Source: Choristoneura fumiferana
Taxonomy: Eukaryota > Arthropoda > Insecta > Lepidoptera > Tortricidae
Length of the DNA stretch: 64,000 nucleotides
Assembly: GCF_025370935.1 (NCBI RefSeq)
Contig: NC_133477.1
Location: 20,330,716-20,394,715, forward strand
Direction of reading: 5' to 3'
The notes beneath the pieces are model-generated. The model searched no databases. It saw only the letters and a program-made list of their open reading frames with translations, and had not been told where the DNA came from. A program made the translations under genes and the position numbers. Each line of letters opens with the position of its first letter. Position 1 is the first letter of the stretch. This document shows positions 12,301 to 25,064 of this stretch, in pieces.

Positions 12301-12839
12301 CGAACTAACGTCTACTCAATCAACCATATTTTTTTGCTATTTCATAAAAAACATAACGAAGAACGGCACTAAGTCTAAATTTGAAGTTTTCATTAGAACC
12401 CCTGTGTTATCCCTTATTTTTACTCAATGTGATATTTAAAAATTATCACGAACACAATAAAGAGTTCTTTAGAAAAGTGCATTAACTGCCACAGATACCG
12501 CTTCGCTTCCGCATCCCCAAAACAGCTGTTCGGGAGTAGTGACGTCTAAAATCGATAACAACCGGATATAGAACAACCGTATTTGATCCGCACACAACTT
12601 CAAAATCACAACACAGACCGATTAACCGGTTTTTTTTATTAATTTAAACAAAATACACTACGTCAAAGTGACTTGAGATTAACTTTTTGGGATTACAGTT
12701 TAAGCGAGTAGTCTATTAGCTGGAGATTCTAAATTACATTTACATTTTAGAGAAAGTTCTTAAAAGTGAAAAGTTTTTTGAAATAGTCTTGTTTATTGTG
12801 CTGACTCTTTTGTGAGCACATTACAAAGTGATCGGTATG

Positions 12840-12950
12840 AAGCGCTGTACGCACGCGGTCGCGCTCGGTCGCGGACTGGCGCCGGGCGGCGCGGGGCGCG
12901 GGGCGCGGGCGCGGCGGGGCGGGGCGCGGGCGGGCCCGCCAGCGGAATGC
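12840..12950. promoter_or_regulatory. Extreme GC-rich CpG patch
   Basis: About 110 bases made mostly of gcggggcgcg-type runs inside an otherwise AT-rich region. Both strands stay open only because of composition (Arg/Gly/Ala/Pro-rich frames), so it is not called coding. CpG density suggests a promoter or 5' UTR. TATA and initiator elements were not confidently placed. Confidence 0.35.
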
Positions 12951-13696
12951 TATTGTAGGCGAACTTGTCCGCCACTTTTTTTCTCAATTCTGGTCAAACA
13001 AGTTTCGTATACAACCAGCATTGTAAGGATTCCGCCATTCTCCGAACAAACTGACGCTGTTTCTAAGCTTTTAAAAGAGTTTAAGGCTTCAAAAATTCAT
13101 GAAATTGCCCTTTAATACTCTGAAGGGCGGCGCTTTGAATGGCCAATTCTTGCATTTCTAAACCAAAGGCATTTATTTTATATTGTTAATTGGATTGTTC
13201 TCGTTTTGAAACTACAAAATTTAAAGTAATTTGTTAAATACGTAGGTATTTCTATAGTACCTGCTTACTTTAGATGCGTAATACCGAGTCACAAAAGCGT
13301 TTATTAGCACAGCACAAACGTTGATCAAGATCGTCCTAGAAGGTCTACCTAGTTAGTGGTTCATGTGGCGCTATCAGTGTTTAACGGCGCTGTAAAACTG
13401 GACTTGACAAGAATCTCCGCATACTTAATTATAACGAGTTCCATAAAAGACATAAAAGCTTATGCTGATCGTACCTCTGTGGATTTTACCGGGAAGCCTC
13501 GCTAGTTCACCACTGGCATTCGTTAAGCAAATCCTTGCTCTGACTGCAGTAGGTGATAATTTTCAAACCTTTCGTCTTGGCATAAATTAAAGCAAACGCA
13601 TTCTAGAAACTAGCGAGAGAATTCACGATAAGGTAAATATATAACCTACCTAAGACTGTTTCATCACTTTCTGTTAAGTTCTTGTTGTTTCACGCA

Positions 13697-14120
13697 GTGG
13701 CGTAGCTAGGTATCCAAAGGCCCTGGGGCAAAAAATAAACTTGGGCCCCAACTAAACTATTTAAAATCGTTTGTTCCATTCGATGTACTCCATTTAGACT
13801 CTACTTCGACGTAGTCATTTATAGTTTGTAAGTCAGAGTTCGAGGGGCCCCCTGAGCTTGCCCCCAAGCAATGCCCCGTCTAGCCCCCCGGTAGCTACGC
13901 TACTGGTTTCACGTGCAGTGGCGTACTAGGTAGCTAGGTAACCAAAGGCCCTGGGGCAAAAAAGAAACTAGGGCCCCAACTAAACTATTTAAAATCCTTT
14001 GTTTCGTATTCGTCGTATTTCGAATTCGACGTAGGTATAGGTACTCCAGATTTATCATTTATAATTTGTAAGTTAGAGTCGGAGAGGCCCTGCCCGTCTA
14101 GCCCTCCGGTAGCTAGGTGG
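13697..14120 (+). repeat. Tandem pair of a 220-base repeat
   Basis: The unit beginning cagtggcgtagctaggta occurs at 13697 and, altered, at 13916. Each copy carries aaaggccctggggcaaaaaa, gggccccaactaaactattt and a ccggtagct end. A related short piece appears at 40535-40575. The two units differ by many substitutions and small indels, so the duplication is old. Confidence 0.8.
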
Positions 14121-14129
14121 GATAGGTAA

Positions 14130-15920
14130 TTAGGTAGGTACCTACGCCTCTGTTCACGTTACCTGTGATGCTTATTATGCCAGACAGAGAAAGAAATAAT
14201 GTTTAATCGAAAAAGAAACAGAAATGGCATAACAGATAACTGTATCATAACAAAAGGAATTTAACAGTGAGTGGTGCCTATAAGGGTAAATCATAAACCA
14301 AGAACGGTAAGTAGGTAGGTACCTACCTACCTAGATCAAAACATGATGTTGATCGAGGTAGTAAGTTCTGAGACCTTTCAAAACATTAATATCGATATAA
14401 TTTTGTCTTCTGAATAATAAAAAAGAATTGTTTATTTGCTTAGAACGCGTACAAGAAGATGATATTAAACCAAATTGGTAACAGTACTCATGCAAATTAT
14501 AACATTAAGTAGAAAATGAATCAATTGTGTCAAAAAATAAAAAAAATTAAAATCAAGGTTCAATAATAATATTAAAGGCAAGGGACATATCCTCATAAAT
14601 TAGGTTCTAACTACCTATGTATAAAAATAAAAGAATAGAAAAGAATCATCTACCTACTTACCCAAATAACAAAGTTCCTACCTTGTATATTGGTAAGCCG
14701 TTGGCCGCCATAGGCCATAGTTTTAGGTATTCAAAAAGAAATATGAAAGTTGGACTCTAATTAGGTTTTCCTAGGTTTCAAATTACATTTGCCCGTGACA
14801 GATCTGAAGAAAATTGGACTCTAATGACGTAAGCATAAGGTACACATTGACTTTAAGTACGTAGATAAGAAAGAATGCTTTTCTTAGCCTGAAATTTATT
14901 TTATCTACAGCAGTCTTTAACAAGATGCTAAATATCAATATACCTACTACAAAAAGCATTCATGTGTACAATTAGGAAACCTCAACTCAATAGTCATGTC
15001 TGAAAAAGATGAGCCAAAGAGGTACGATAAATATCACAGTAAAAATCTTATTCAAGAAATTCAAAGCCTTAAAATGGTTCCCTTCTGTTATTTTTGTCCT
15101 TTTCTTTCTAAACATTTATTGAATATTGAACAAGAATTCGTGCGAATGTGAATAACCTAGCTTTACATTTTCAATTCTGCTGGACTGATTTTTATTTTAG
15201 TGTTGCCAGAACGAGGTCTTACTCTAGGTTAATAGTTTTCGTTCTCGCATTATTGTTGTAACTTGTAGGTACTATATCTGCTCTACTACACCTTACTATT
15301 ATCTATTCTGTGATTACACACTAGGTACACTATCCGTATTCACAGGTAAAATTTTATATCAGACGACTCAAAAAGACAAGTCTTCTTTACAATGGAGAAA
15401 GAAGGCTCTGTTGCTTAGAGTGCTATGGTTCACCTGTTGCTCTTTAAAGAAGCTCTTCGTCAGCCTCTTCTTGTGTAAAACCGTGCTGATTCAAAATAGC
15501 CATATGAACAACTTTATTTATTATCAAAGGATGTCTGTAATTTAAATGCTCTTAATCTAAAAAAAAGTTAATAATGGGTTAGGCATAATTTGATAATTAT
15601 CTCCTAAAGAACATTAAGTTGAAATTCTGGAATCAAGCTCGCCGGTGACGTCACATAGCCTTGTGAAGCGAAACTCGTCCGACTAGTTTCGCGGACTAGG
15701 ATGTCTAACTTAATATTTATCGTTTACCGGTTTTCGGCAGCGGGAGCCCATCCTTATTTTGTAGCTGGCCAGAAATAGTTCCAATTAAAGTTTTTTTTCT
15801 CATTTCCTGCAAGAGTTGTATAGTTTTTATTAAAAATTATTTTCTATATAAGTACAGAAGACAATAAAGTATTTACATAATTAGAAAAAAATATTTTTAA
15901 TGTTAACTTCATTCTAGTAC
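14130..15920. other. Stretch with no supported gene
   Basis: AT-rich, with taggtacctacctacc-type low-complexity patches at 14110-14140 and 14310-14335. No exon with convincing borders was seen. Confidence 0.4.
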
Positions 15921-15925
15921 TGAAC

Positions 15926-16095
15926 TAAAAGAATTTCTTTGCTCACCCGCGACCTTATGATAGCTAAGTTTATGCAAAATATGCGTGTTCATGCTGTTCC
16001 TCCACCTCCATACTGTAAGAACACACACAAATCATTTATTGATGATATGGACCTCCGCAAAGTAACTCCTGATTCAATAAATTATTCAACTACTG
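15926..16095 (+). repeat. Foldback repeat family H, copy 1
   Basis: Starts gaactaaaagaatttctttg, then ctcacccgcgaccttatgat, then a ttcctccacctcca block, and ends gatatggacctccgcaaagt plus cctgattcaataaatt. The same blocks recur at 22455-22730, 37163-37430, 45836-46160 and 53737-53900. This copy lacks the middle. Confidence 0.8.
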
Positions 16096-16104
16096 TCATA
16101 TTGT

Positions 16105-17160
16105 ATAGTGCATAAACGCAAAAACCTTTAAAAAGCAATATCTGTGTTATTTAAAGGCAAACTCCCTCCCATTAAAATAACGAATAGTTCCAACACGCAG
16201 GAGGCTCACAAGCCTTTTACAATGAAATTTTAATCAGTAGACTCTCCACACGAGAGTGGAATTCCAACATTCAAGGTTACAAAAGGAGCTTCCAAACAAA
16301 GTATTTGGAGAGCGATAACTGAACCCCGAACCGAATAGATTCGGGAAAATTGAGACGCCAGCATATAACTCTCATGTGTGGAAGTGAGAAGCGAACAATA
16401 ATTTTATTTATTGCCATATCACGTTACGAAGCCAGCTTTAGACCAAGCGCGTGAGAGCGGGATCGCTGTATTTAATCAGTTCTCTCGCCTGCAGCGGAAC
16501 CTCGTTAATCAGATTTTGTGAATTAGAATTTTTAATTGGTTAACATTGCATATTTATTTTTCACAAGTTTTTGACTTTATCGCTGTTTTCATAAATCATG
16601 GAAAGAAAAAATGCTTCGTGCATTTATTAAAGTTACTTATCGCGTTCGAGTTGTGTAGCTAGACGGTTTTAGTGACGATTGGTCTTTGATGTGAAAATTA
16701 AAATTTACCGCTACTTCAAACAAAAGTATGGATAAAGAAAAAAAATCGCTTCAGTTGAAAATCACTACTACTCTATAATCTCGAAATTAAATCAACTTAA
16801 AAGACAATTAAGTAGGTGCATTGAACCACACTATTTTTTAAATTACCGGTTTTTTTTCGAGAAATTAATTGCAAATATTGCAATGCAACTGACGGCCCGC
16901 ACAGCTTCCGCCAGTCACAGAATGGTTTCTAAAACTGCGCTCGAACTATGTCCGACCGATCCATCCGAAATAACACACAAGTGCGACTGACTCGATAATT
17001 CGTCGGTTTAGCGACGCAGTCAACAGGTTGTACCGGGAATTAGGGACGGCTCGTGACATTTGCTTAAGTCGCCAGTATTGCCAGTTGCCACAACCGTTGG
17101 CTGTTGAACTTCTAAGTAGAATAATGATTAAAAATTGAATGACCTTTTGAAATGGAATGA
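16105..17160. other. Gene-free; mixed-composition patch 16860-17080
   Basis: Sequence around 16860-17080 is less AT-rich and contains cgactgactcgataattcgt and gacgcagtcaacagg. It could be a promoter or old exon, but no frame or splice border supports a gene. Confidence 0.25.
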
Positions 17161-17166
17161 TGGTCA

Positions 17167-17285
17167 GTGCCCTTAGTGTAAGTTTTCGGTTACAAAATAC
17201 GTCTCGATCGCGTTCGCGTTAAAATCTCAATTTATATGGAAACACATTATGGTATTTTGTAACCGAAAACTTACACTAAGGGCAC
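17167..17285 (+). mobile_element. MITE family B, copy 1
   Basis: 119 bases with terminal inverted repeats starting gtgcccttagtgtaagtttt and running about 33 bases without mismatch. The flanks carry gatggtc on both sides (17158-17165 region and 17287 onward), consistent with a target duplication of about 7-8 bases as made by hAT-like transposases. A longer relative sits at 18726-18920. Confidence 0.85.
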
Positions 17286-18725
17286 AGATGGTCTGATTTA
17301 GTTACTAAGTAAAAGTCTGTGATTAATAATAATTTTGTCGGTAAAGTATGTGCCTTACGTCACTGTTTTAAAAGCCGTCGGCTGAATAGTGCTGGATCAT
17401 TAATGTAAGTAATTTTGTCTGTTCGCAGGAAAAGGATAAGAGGCTACAAAATCTGGTTTTACGCAAATGTCTTTAAGGTTAGGTAAGGTACGATACGAGA
17501 TTAAAATGTAGAGCAAAGCTACTCTGTTTCTTTGTTATTATCCTCTTTGCATAACAGGAAACAACAATAAAGTTTTTCTACCTAAAGTAAGTACTTATCT
17601 TAATTCCTAAGTTTTAAAGCCAGCTTCATTCAAATATTTTCTTTTTGATGGGATAAAAATGTGTTTTGTAATTTAATAAGCGTTTTCGATTATTTAACGC
17701 TTCAGAGCACAATATATATGAAAATTAATGTCATCGTAATCAGAAAAAAAAATGGTACTTACTTACCTTGTCTACATAAGTAGGTATAATGGCCAATTTA
17801 ATAGCTTCAGTTCAAGTTTTTTTTGCGAAAAAAACTTAAGAAGGTACCTTAAAGAAGAATCAATGACATTTAAAAGAATATTATGTAACTTCTCATAATC
17901 TCAAAAAACGCGTCTTTGCATTATAAATAAACTTCTTCTTCGCAAAATTTCTCTCAATATCTACGCGCGTTCTTGTTCCCTTGAATCTTTCGACGCACGA
18001 ACCAGGTCTTAACTCTTAAGCTTTAATTAAAAAATTGTATAAGCAGAGCGTAACATTGGTTCCTTTTAATTCAAGGTTGCAAACCTAGCTTTGCCACCCA
18101 ATGGTTATTTGTAACGGGTCACCATGATAGATGAATGAGCACAAAGGGCACAAAGAATGGGTACTTGTGAATCCGGGCCTTCCCGAAGGGAACAGACAAA
18201 GGGCGACTTTTTATTTGGGTCCTTTTATAAGTAGTGGCTGTGCTCTATGGTCACGGGGCATATTGTCTAGAGTTTTGTAATAATGGTATTACAGTGTTTC
18301 CAGGTTTTGTTGAATAGTTGCAATTGCAAATGGATTAGCATTTCAGTCAATTAGTTACTGCTTGCTGTCAGTCTACTTTGCCTTAAAATAATTGTTCTGA
18401 AAACATGTGGTAGAGATCCCTTAATAATATGTTCGCCTTTGCACATGTATCGCAACATTTTAAATTTGTAATATATTTGTTGTCGTTTTATTATTTTGGT
18501 ACAATATTTTGCATCGGTAGATTCATAATACATTACGAGTGTACCGGCTTTACTATTTCACTTATTTATAGCCAATCTGATACAAAGGTATAATACAACC
18601 TAGGTGTAGATAGTTTTTCCTCGTTTCCACATATTTTTTGGCTTACTTTTACCAAAGAAAGACTTTCCGACATAAAAAAACGAAAACTAATTTTTGTAGA
18701 GAAACTATTGTCTTCGCAAAGACCA

Positions 18726-18920
18726 GTGCCCTTAGTGTAGTTTCGGTTACAAAATATCGTGTCGTTCGATTCCCTTCGTCGCGTTAAAATCTCATTTGTA
18801 TACAAACACGAACAGCGCCTCTAGCGAACGTTTGCGATGTTGTGTTTCTAAACAAATTGAGATTTCAACGAGAACGCGATCGAGACGTATTTTGTAACCG
18901 AAAACTTACACTAAGGGTAC
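18726..18920 (+). mobile_element. MITE family B, copy 2
   Basis: Left end gtgcccttagtgtagtttcg and right end cgaaaacttacactaagggt match copy 1 at 17167-17285. The core is longer (about 195 bases in all) and contains gcgcctctagcgaacgtt. No clear target duplication was seen. Confidence 0.8.
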
Positions 18921-19529
18921 AGCTTACACAGCAAGATACAATATACCTATAAGAATACCTTTGAATGAGCAATTCTTGTATATTTTATTCCAGGGATCTT
19001 CCAAACGGCTTTAAGAATTTTGATTGATTCATCGGGGCCGACAATCGATCTAGCTTGGCCTTTGTCTCGGAAAATGCGTGTTCTTAAATATGAAAATACC
19101 ACCCAAGAGATAAAACAATATGATTAGATTGGTAAAAAAGTATCTACAGTTCTTATTATTCGTTAATTTGTCGAAAATTTGATTTGAGGTTTCTGTATTT
19201 TGCTTTTAAAAATGGGTGCCCAGCGCTTCATGAATAACCTACTTTTAAAGGAAAATTAGTCTTGTAGTTTATGAGATATCGCTGAAAAACTTTCATTAGC
19301 ACATAAAAGAGACGTAATTGCCATTGTATTCGTTTCGAAATACGCTCTTATGTCTCAACGATCTAGTGATCTTTATGGTCCCTAACAATGTAGTTCATTT
19401 CAACTACACATGGAAACCTTCGTTAAATGTCACTCTACGACACGCTCTTGGCCGCATTTTAGAAGTAGATAGCTTTGTGTCCGAGCTTCGTTCGGGCTAA
19501 AACACGAGATCACCTGTTTTCCCAGAAAT

Positions 19530-19650
19530 GAGATCAAGCTAGATCGATTGTTGGTCCCCGAAAACCCCGATATAGCAAATTTCATCGAAATTGTTAAAGC
19601 CGTTTCCGAGATTCCCGAATTATACAAGTACAATACGTATACTCGTTTAA
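19530..19650 (+). repeat. Interspersed repeat fragment
   Basis: Contains ggtccccgaaaaccccgata, aatttcatcgaaattgttaa and gccgtttccgagattccc, a word set known from repeats scattered through lepidopteran genomes. Overlapping open frames are by-products. Confidence 0.45.
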
Positions 19651-19883
19651 AGGTATAATTACTATTACTTATTATGTGGTATGGTGGTATAAGATAAGAT
19701 AAAACAAAAAAAAATGAAGATATTTTGAGATGGTCAAAGGACTTTACGTCAAGCATGTAGATTTTTGATTAGTTTTACCGTTTACATTGACCATTCAAGT
19801 ATCAAATAAACGTCATTAACGATGAAAATTCAAAATACTTGAGTTCACGAGCTTAATGACCTTCCTAGGCCTTAAGACTGTAA

Positions 19884-20012
19884 GGGGCTGTTTCACCATC
19901 CATTGATTAGTGCTAACTGACCGTGAAATGTGATGCTGCCTCCGTCTATTCGAACAAAACAAATAGAGACGGCATCACATTTAACCGTCAGTTTACACTA
20001 ATCAACAGCCCC
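19884..20012 (+). mobile_element. PIF/Harbinger-type MITE, copy 1
   Basis: Terminal repeat ggggctgtttcaccatccat (left) mirrors the right end, which closes cagcccc. The element is flanked by TAA on both sides (19881-19883 and 20013-20015), the three-base TWA target duplication of PIF/Harbinger transposons. The inner core carries a second inverted pair around gtctatt/aatagagac. The right arm has lost part of the ggtgaa block that is kept at 45454-45594. Confidence 0.9.
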
Positions 20013-20014
20013 TA

Positions 20015-21180
20015 AACAATTAAAAAATATATTGATTTCAACTGATTTAAATTTGTAAAATGCTATGAATAAATTTGCAAGAGATTGCGCCGTTTAATTG
20101 TATTTAGATAAGTAAGTAGACTCGTACCTGAAACGTTGTTGCATTCCATTAATATTTTTTATTACAATTTATAAAGTTTTAATTAATAACAAAGAAACAT
20201 TATCTTACATGCAGTACTCAACCCCTTTTATTGTAAATGTTACCACTTAAAAAATAACAACAATATCCGGGCTATTACAATAAAGTGATTAAACGAAATT
20301 ATCGGTAATTTACGGTTAATGAAGCTTTTAGTGCATCACTAGTGCAAGAACCTGTCCATGTCACGCGCGATATTATTGGGATCGCTAGACGTTAACAATG
20401 TTGTAGTGCTAGGCGTGAGATACGTAGAAGGACACCTTCATTAAAATTATTAAGCATAATAATAATAATAAGGTATAGGACCAAGCGGATTTTGTCAGGT
20501 CACGAGCATGCTAGATGTCGAGGTTGATGAAGTTGGAATGATACAAGGGTTGTTATCGGCGTTATTTAATTTACAGAGATTGCACCTACAGCAGCATAAA
20601 TATTGTAGAACAACATGGTAGTACTGTTGTTTTATTTTAATTTGATTTGAAAAATATATGCAATATATGTTTTGCTTACTTCCCTCTTGTGGAACGAACG
20701 TGTCTCAGCTCTCAGCCTCAGCGGTGTTCCTGAATAGCTTAGATATTGTGACTCTCAAGAGAGAGTTTCAAAGGCTGTATGCGTAAACTAGGTAACACTA
20801 GGTATGTTTGGTTTTTCTCAAACTTTGCCTTGCGAAAGTTATGGAATTTATACGCATTCACACCTGGCTCCATCTCTTATTATAAATTCAGCAACGCACG
20901 GATTCCAACGAAGTCGCGACGCGACTGTCCAAGGGCGGCCAAATTGCTTACCTATCAGGTGAGGTACATGCTCATTTTTCCATTATGCAAAATATTACAC
21001 TTTGCTTATATCTTTTTATTGTTTTGTGTAAGCATAGTTTCAAATAAATAAAAAATAACCGCAACGCTTTTTTTTATACCTATCTCAAGTTCCGTTACAA
21101 AAACAAGTTTACTAAAGGAAACTGCTTATTCATTTAACAAATCACGATAGTTTTAAGATAAAATAAAAAACTAGCGATCC
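20015..21180. other. Stretch with no supported feature
   Basis: AT-rich. A short AAT microsatellite lies at about 20456-20472. A 90-codon open frame (20779-21051, plus) shows no recognisable family, signal or splice border and is treated as chance. Confidence 0.4.
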
Positions 21181-21182
21181 TT

Positions 21183-21303
21183 TTCCACCGATCGCTGGCG
21201 GCTGCGGCGTGGCGGGAACGCGAACGGCATCGATTCAACGTCGCGTCGCGTGACGCGTCACGCCGCGCCGTTGCCGCTCCGTGCACGCTGCAGCCGCCGT
21301 CAT
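21183..21303. promoter_or_regulatory. CpG-rich patch with 16-base palindrome
   Basis: About 120 GC-rich bases in an AT-rich setting. At 21248-21263 lies the exact palindrome gcgtgacgcgtcacgc, which contains TGACGCGTCA, similar to bZIP-type sites. No adjacent exon was identified, so a promoter role is only a suggestion. Confidence 0.3.
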
Positions 21304-22454
21304 AAAAAATAAAAACTTTTCGGTTTCATTCCTAATTCAAAATTTTTGGTTTTTTAATTTGCCGTAGATAAATACCATTATGTTCTAACTACCTAGACTA
21401 GACCGTTTCCCCGTGCCGCACCGTACCGTAGACCTTATGTTCTTGTGTGAGTGATGCTTTTTAGGGTTCTGTATCAAGAAAATCTTATAGCTTCGCTATG
21501 TCCGTCCGTCCGCCGCTTAAACTGTGACTGTTGGCGCAAAGCTGTAATTTTATACCTATGTTAACTACGCTGACAGAGTATTAGGTATAATAAATTAAAT
21601 AACAAATAAAATTTAGGAAAGAAACCTCCTAAAACAAGTGGGGATTTTTTTTTCGCGTTTGAACAAACCCATCGTTAAATAATTATTTTAAAGAAATTAT
21701 AAGTTTGCTGAGACCATCTTCGATTTAGCGATCCATTTGTAAATTATTGGGCTTTAAAATGCTTATGCTGTACTCCCCGGAATCAAAATATTTTTTTAAG
21801 GAGATCAAAATTGCAATGTACTAAGAGTACGGATTCCACTGCTCGTGGCTTGATACGCACTTAGCCAATTTTAATTTAGTGTACTGTACAGTTTAGTAGA
21901 TGGCGTTGTTTATTTTTTTAATTCAAAGTATCAATGCTAGTAAACCAGCCAGTAAAACGGAGCTTAAGTTTAGATAAACTGTTTCAGTCAGTTAGTTACA
22001 ACTTTAAAGGGTTCCAACCCAACTCTGCGAAAAAACCCCTACCCGCATCACTAGTGCAGTCGATGTTACCAGAATATTAATTGTTAAGTATATTAGAGGG
22101 ATCCTAACTAACCTAATAAAAAGGTTCCCTATATGATTTAAGGCAATACTTATTGACAATGAGGTCTTTTAATTTGATAAATAATATCATATTTAATAAA
22201 TTAGTAATTCTCATTCTCCAAGCACCGAAAAAAATTGTCTATGGAAGGTTCAATAGTTGTATTGTATAGCAAATTATCTGTAGTAGGTATCCTTAAAGTT
22301 TAAACTTTGTGCGGTCCAAATGTGCAATAAAATGCACAAAATAAGTTTAAGGGAATTGCGGACCCGTGACAATGTAACAAAGTAAAATTTATTTTGTTTC
22401 TCTATGGTTTCACACTTCGACAGTTTGATTTTATTCCCGAAATATTTAGATCTA

Positions 22455-22730
22455 AATGAACTAAAAGAATTTCCTTGCTCACCCGCGACCTTACGATAGC
22501 TAAGCTTATGCAAAATATGCGTGTTCATGCAGTTCCTCCACCTCCACACTGTGAGAACACACACAAATCACACAAACCCATCGATCACTACCACCATACT
22601 ACACTGATCTCAACCAGAGCTCATCTTCAGAGTAACACAACCGTACACCATGCTACCAGTTGTTAGAAATTCTTTTAGTTCATTGATATGGACCACCGCA
22701 AAGTAACGCCTGATTCAATAAATTATATAT
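22455..22730 (+). repeat. Foldback repeat family H, copy 2
   Basis: Bounded by atgaactaaaagaatttcc on the left and its near reverse complement gaaattcttttagttcat on the right (ends at about 22682), then gatatggaccaccgcaaagt and cctgattcaataaatt. The interior is C/A-rich with cctccacctccacactg. Of the copies here this one shows the terminal inverted repeat best. Confidence 0.8.
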
Positions 22731-23482
22731 ACAACAAACAACATCTCATCCTAGACGCATTATACCTTCTCATAGTCATAGGTAATAAAGAGTTATATAC
22801 ATATATAAAACATAATTAAACTTTATGATGAGCCTCGGAAGGATAAATAATCGATAAAAACGGGTAGATTCTTCATGCAATGATGATCAAACATCACTTC
22901 TAGGTAAGTTTATTAGATCATTCACTGCATCAAGGTTAACAATGATGCATTCTAGCCTCGCATAGCTGCATTGCATGTTAATGCCGAGCCGAGTTGCCAA
23001 TCCGATCGTACTCCTTTCTGCTAGAGAAAAACAGAGATATATGACGAACACCACCTGAGACACGAAATTGTAGACTTAACTTTGATTCGGCCGAAATTCT
23101 CAAATTTTATTCAAAGAAATCTAACAAATTTGCATTGAATTACTTAGGTATCAACACCATTTCGTTTTTGCTAGTTTAAATATTATCACTGAGATAATGT
23201 TGGACCTGTGAACCATTAGGTACAGAAGGCTCAGGCGTAGCAATGAAAGATAGTTAATTCGAGAACCTTCCAAGAAGGTAGTTTGAGTGAGTCACTACAT
23301 TCCGTTTAAGGAACATAAATTTAGTATGTACAATTACATTGGTAATTAGTTTAGTGAACGGGAAGCTGCCATCTGATTAATGGCTAGAAACATTAGAGCA
23401 TTTTAGGAAGGAGCCTGTCTTTAACATTCCAGATCCGAAACGATATAGCTTGAATAAGAATTTCTTGATTGGAAAAATATCG

Positions 23483-23605
23483 CTAGATGGCATTAGTATC
23501 GTGATCGTGAGCTACGTTTGACGTTTATAGTCTTGATTGGCTCATTTAGTTAATTAACCGCTCATAAACGTGACATAAACAACTCAAGGTACTAACGCCA
23601 TCTAG
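23483..23605 (+). mobile_element. MITE with ctagatggc ends
   Basis: Left end ctagatggcattagtat and right end tactaacgccatctag are inverted copies with one mismatch. The interior carries ttgattggctcatttagtta. The matching half of a second copy lies at 34499-34588. Confidence 0.75.
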
Positions 23606-23690
23606 TCTGTCTCACAGACCTTTATTAAATAAAACCGAATAGGGTTAACTTAGTTTTTAAATAAGCATTACAATACTTAATTCCAGTCTT

Positions 23691-23811
23691 AGCAGCGTTT
23701 TTCCCAGAGAAATGTGCTGTGCGAGGATGTGTAAATGAAGCGTTTCTATTGGTTAATGAAAAACATAACCCTCGCAACACATCCTCGCACGGTATTGGTG
23801 GAAACGCTGCT
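23691..23811 (+). mobile_element. MITE with gcagcgttt ends
   Basis: Ends agcagcgtttttccca and ggtggaaacgctgct are inverted. A further perfect inner pair gtgcgaggatgtg / cacatcctcgcac makes a long hairpin around a short AT-rich loop. About 120 bases. Confidence 0.7.
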
Positions 23812-24934
23812 TTAAGGTAACCTAAAACAAAGGAAGTCGCACAGTTAAGAAATCAATGCACTTAAACTGCCATTTTGAACCTTTAAGCCATGTACAGTTT
23901 AAAAAAAAAGAAATTTGAGATAAAATGCCTGGTAGATGACGCGTCTTGATTGATGACTGCGCGGTTTCTAACCGACTGCTTATGCTGCAGTCAAAACAAC
24001 AGTCGAGTGGGGTTCCGACAACTGATAGATCCATCTACTCGATGAAGTTATCTGATCAAAGGCTAGAATTTTACTCTCATGATGACAATTAATGGATAAG
24101 CATGAAACATAACGAAACAGACGACATTTCGGCGCAACAAAGAATAAAAACAACTATAAATTGTATAACATGATCTTTTTACAGGTATTTAAGAAATTAA
24201 TCATCTATCCTGGTGTCTTTCGGTAATTAAACATTACGAATCTAATTTAACTTAGGTACTTCAAGCAGTTGGAATGACTTGAGATTTGGTATACCTACGT
24301 ATTAAATACTTAACTTCAAATCTAGGGTGAATAGGCGTTTATTAGACAAGCGCAAGCGTGCGCCATTTAGTCAACAACTTCGCTTACCATCAGGCGTGGT
24401 TGTGGTGGGAATTTGTTCCTTATAGACTCACGAGGTTGAACAATATATATTTTTTTAAATAACTGTTTTTATTTTTTAGCTTTAGATTAGATGTTTTTAG
24501 TCAGGTTGGAGACTGAAAATCTCATACTCATCGACTACGTTGTAATAATTTTATATATCCCTATAACTTTTTATATGTCGATAACTAAAAAAATCTTTTA
24601 TTTTATTATTATATTAAAGTCATGCACGCGTCGCGTTTTCGTTCTGTGAAGGCTTTTTAGTCTCAACGTTCAGTTATCCTCCTTTTATCTTTCCATTGTA
24701 GTGTCTGCTCTTGTTTCTTTTGTCCTGTCAATCGTTCAAAGGTTAACTGGAAGAGATCCCTTTAAGGGATAAGTTGACCTTTGAACATCTCTTTCTCTAG
24801 TTAACTGTAATTTTAATATATGTTTTATGTACAATAAAGTTACAATACAATACTATATCAGTACTGATACAGTCCCCAAGGACAGCGTCAATACAATTTA
24901 TGGGAACAAATAGCGACACGGCGTCACCTTACCA

Positions 24935-25061
24935 GCAGGGCTACTCCGAAACTCGAAACTCGAAGTTCGTGTCGTGCGGTCCCTTTGACACCTATTTAAT
25001 ACGAGAGCGAGAGGGACCGCACGACACGAACTTCGAGTTTCGAGTTTCGGAGTAGCCCTGC
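24935..25061 (+). mobile_element. MITE family A with perfect 50-base arms
   Basis: Bases 24935-24984 (start gcagggctactccgaaactc) are the exact reverse complement of 25012-25061, separated by a 27-base loop. The two arms match 50/50, implying a recent insertion or strong conversion between arms. The related copies at 6005-6145 and 40843-40968 are much more diverged. Confidence 0.95.
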
Positions 25062-25064
25062 AGG

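Noticed and set aside
12793..13115. Arg/Gly/Ala- and Pro-rich frames on both strands over the GC patch
   Set aside because: They stay open because of base composition; no family pattern or splice support.
17770..17800. Minus-strand donor-like gacaag/gtaagtaagt
   Set aside because: The gtaagtaggta word type is a frequent low-complexity motif here, and no exon body with an acceptor precedes it.
20779..21051. 90-codon plus-strand frame
   Set aside because: No family pattern, no splice context, and AT-rich codon use like random sequence.
22274..22666. Open frames on both strands near 22.3-22.7 kb
   Set aside because: They overlap the foldback repeat and recur in its other copies.
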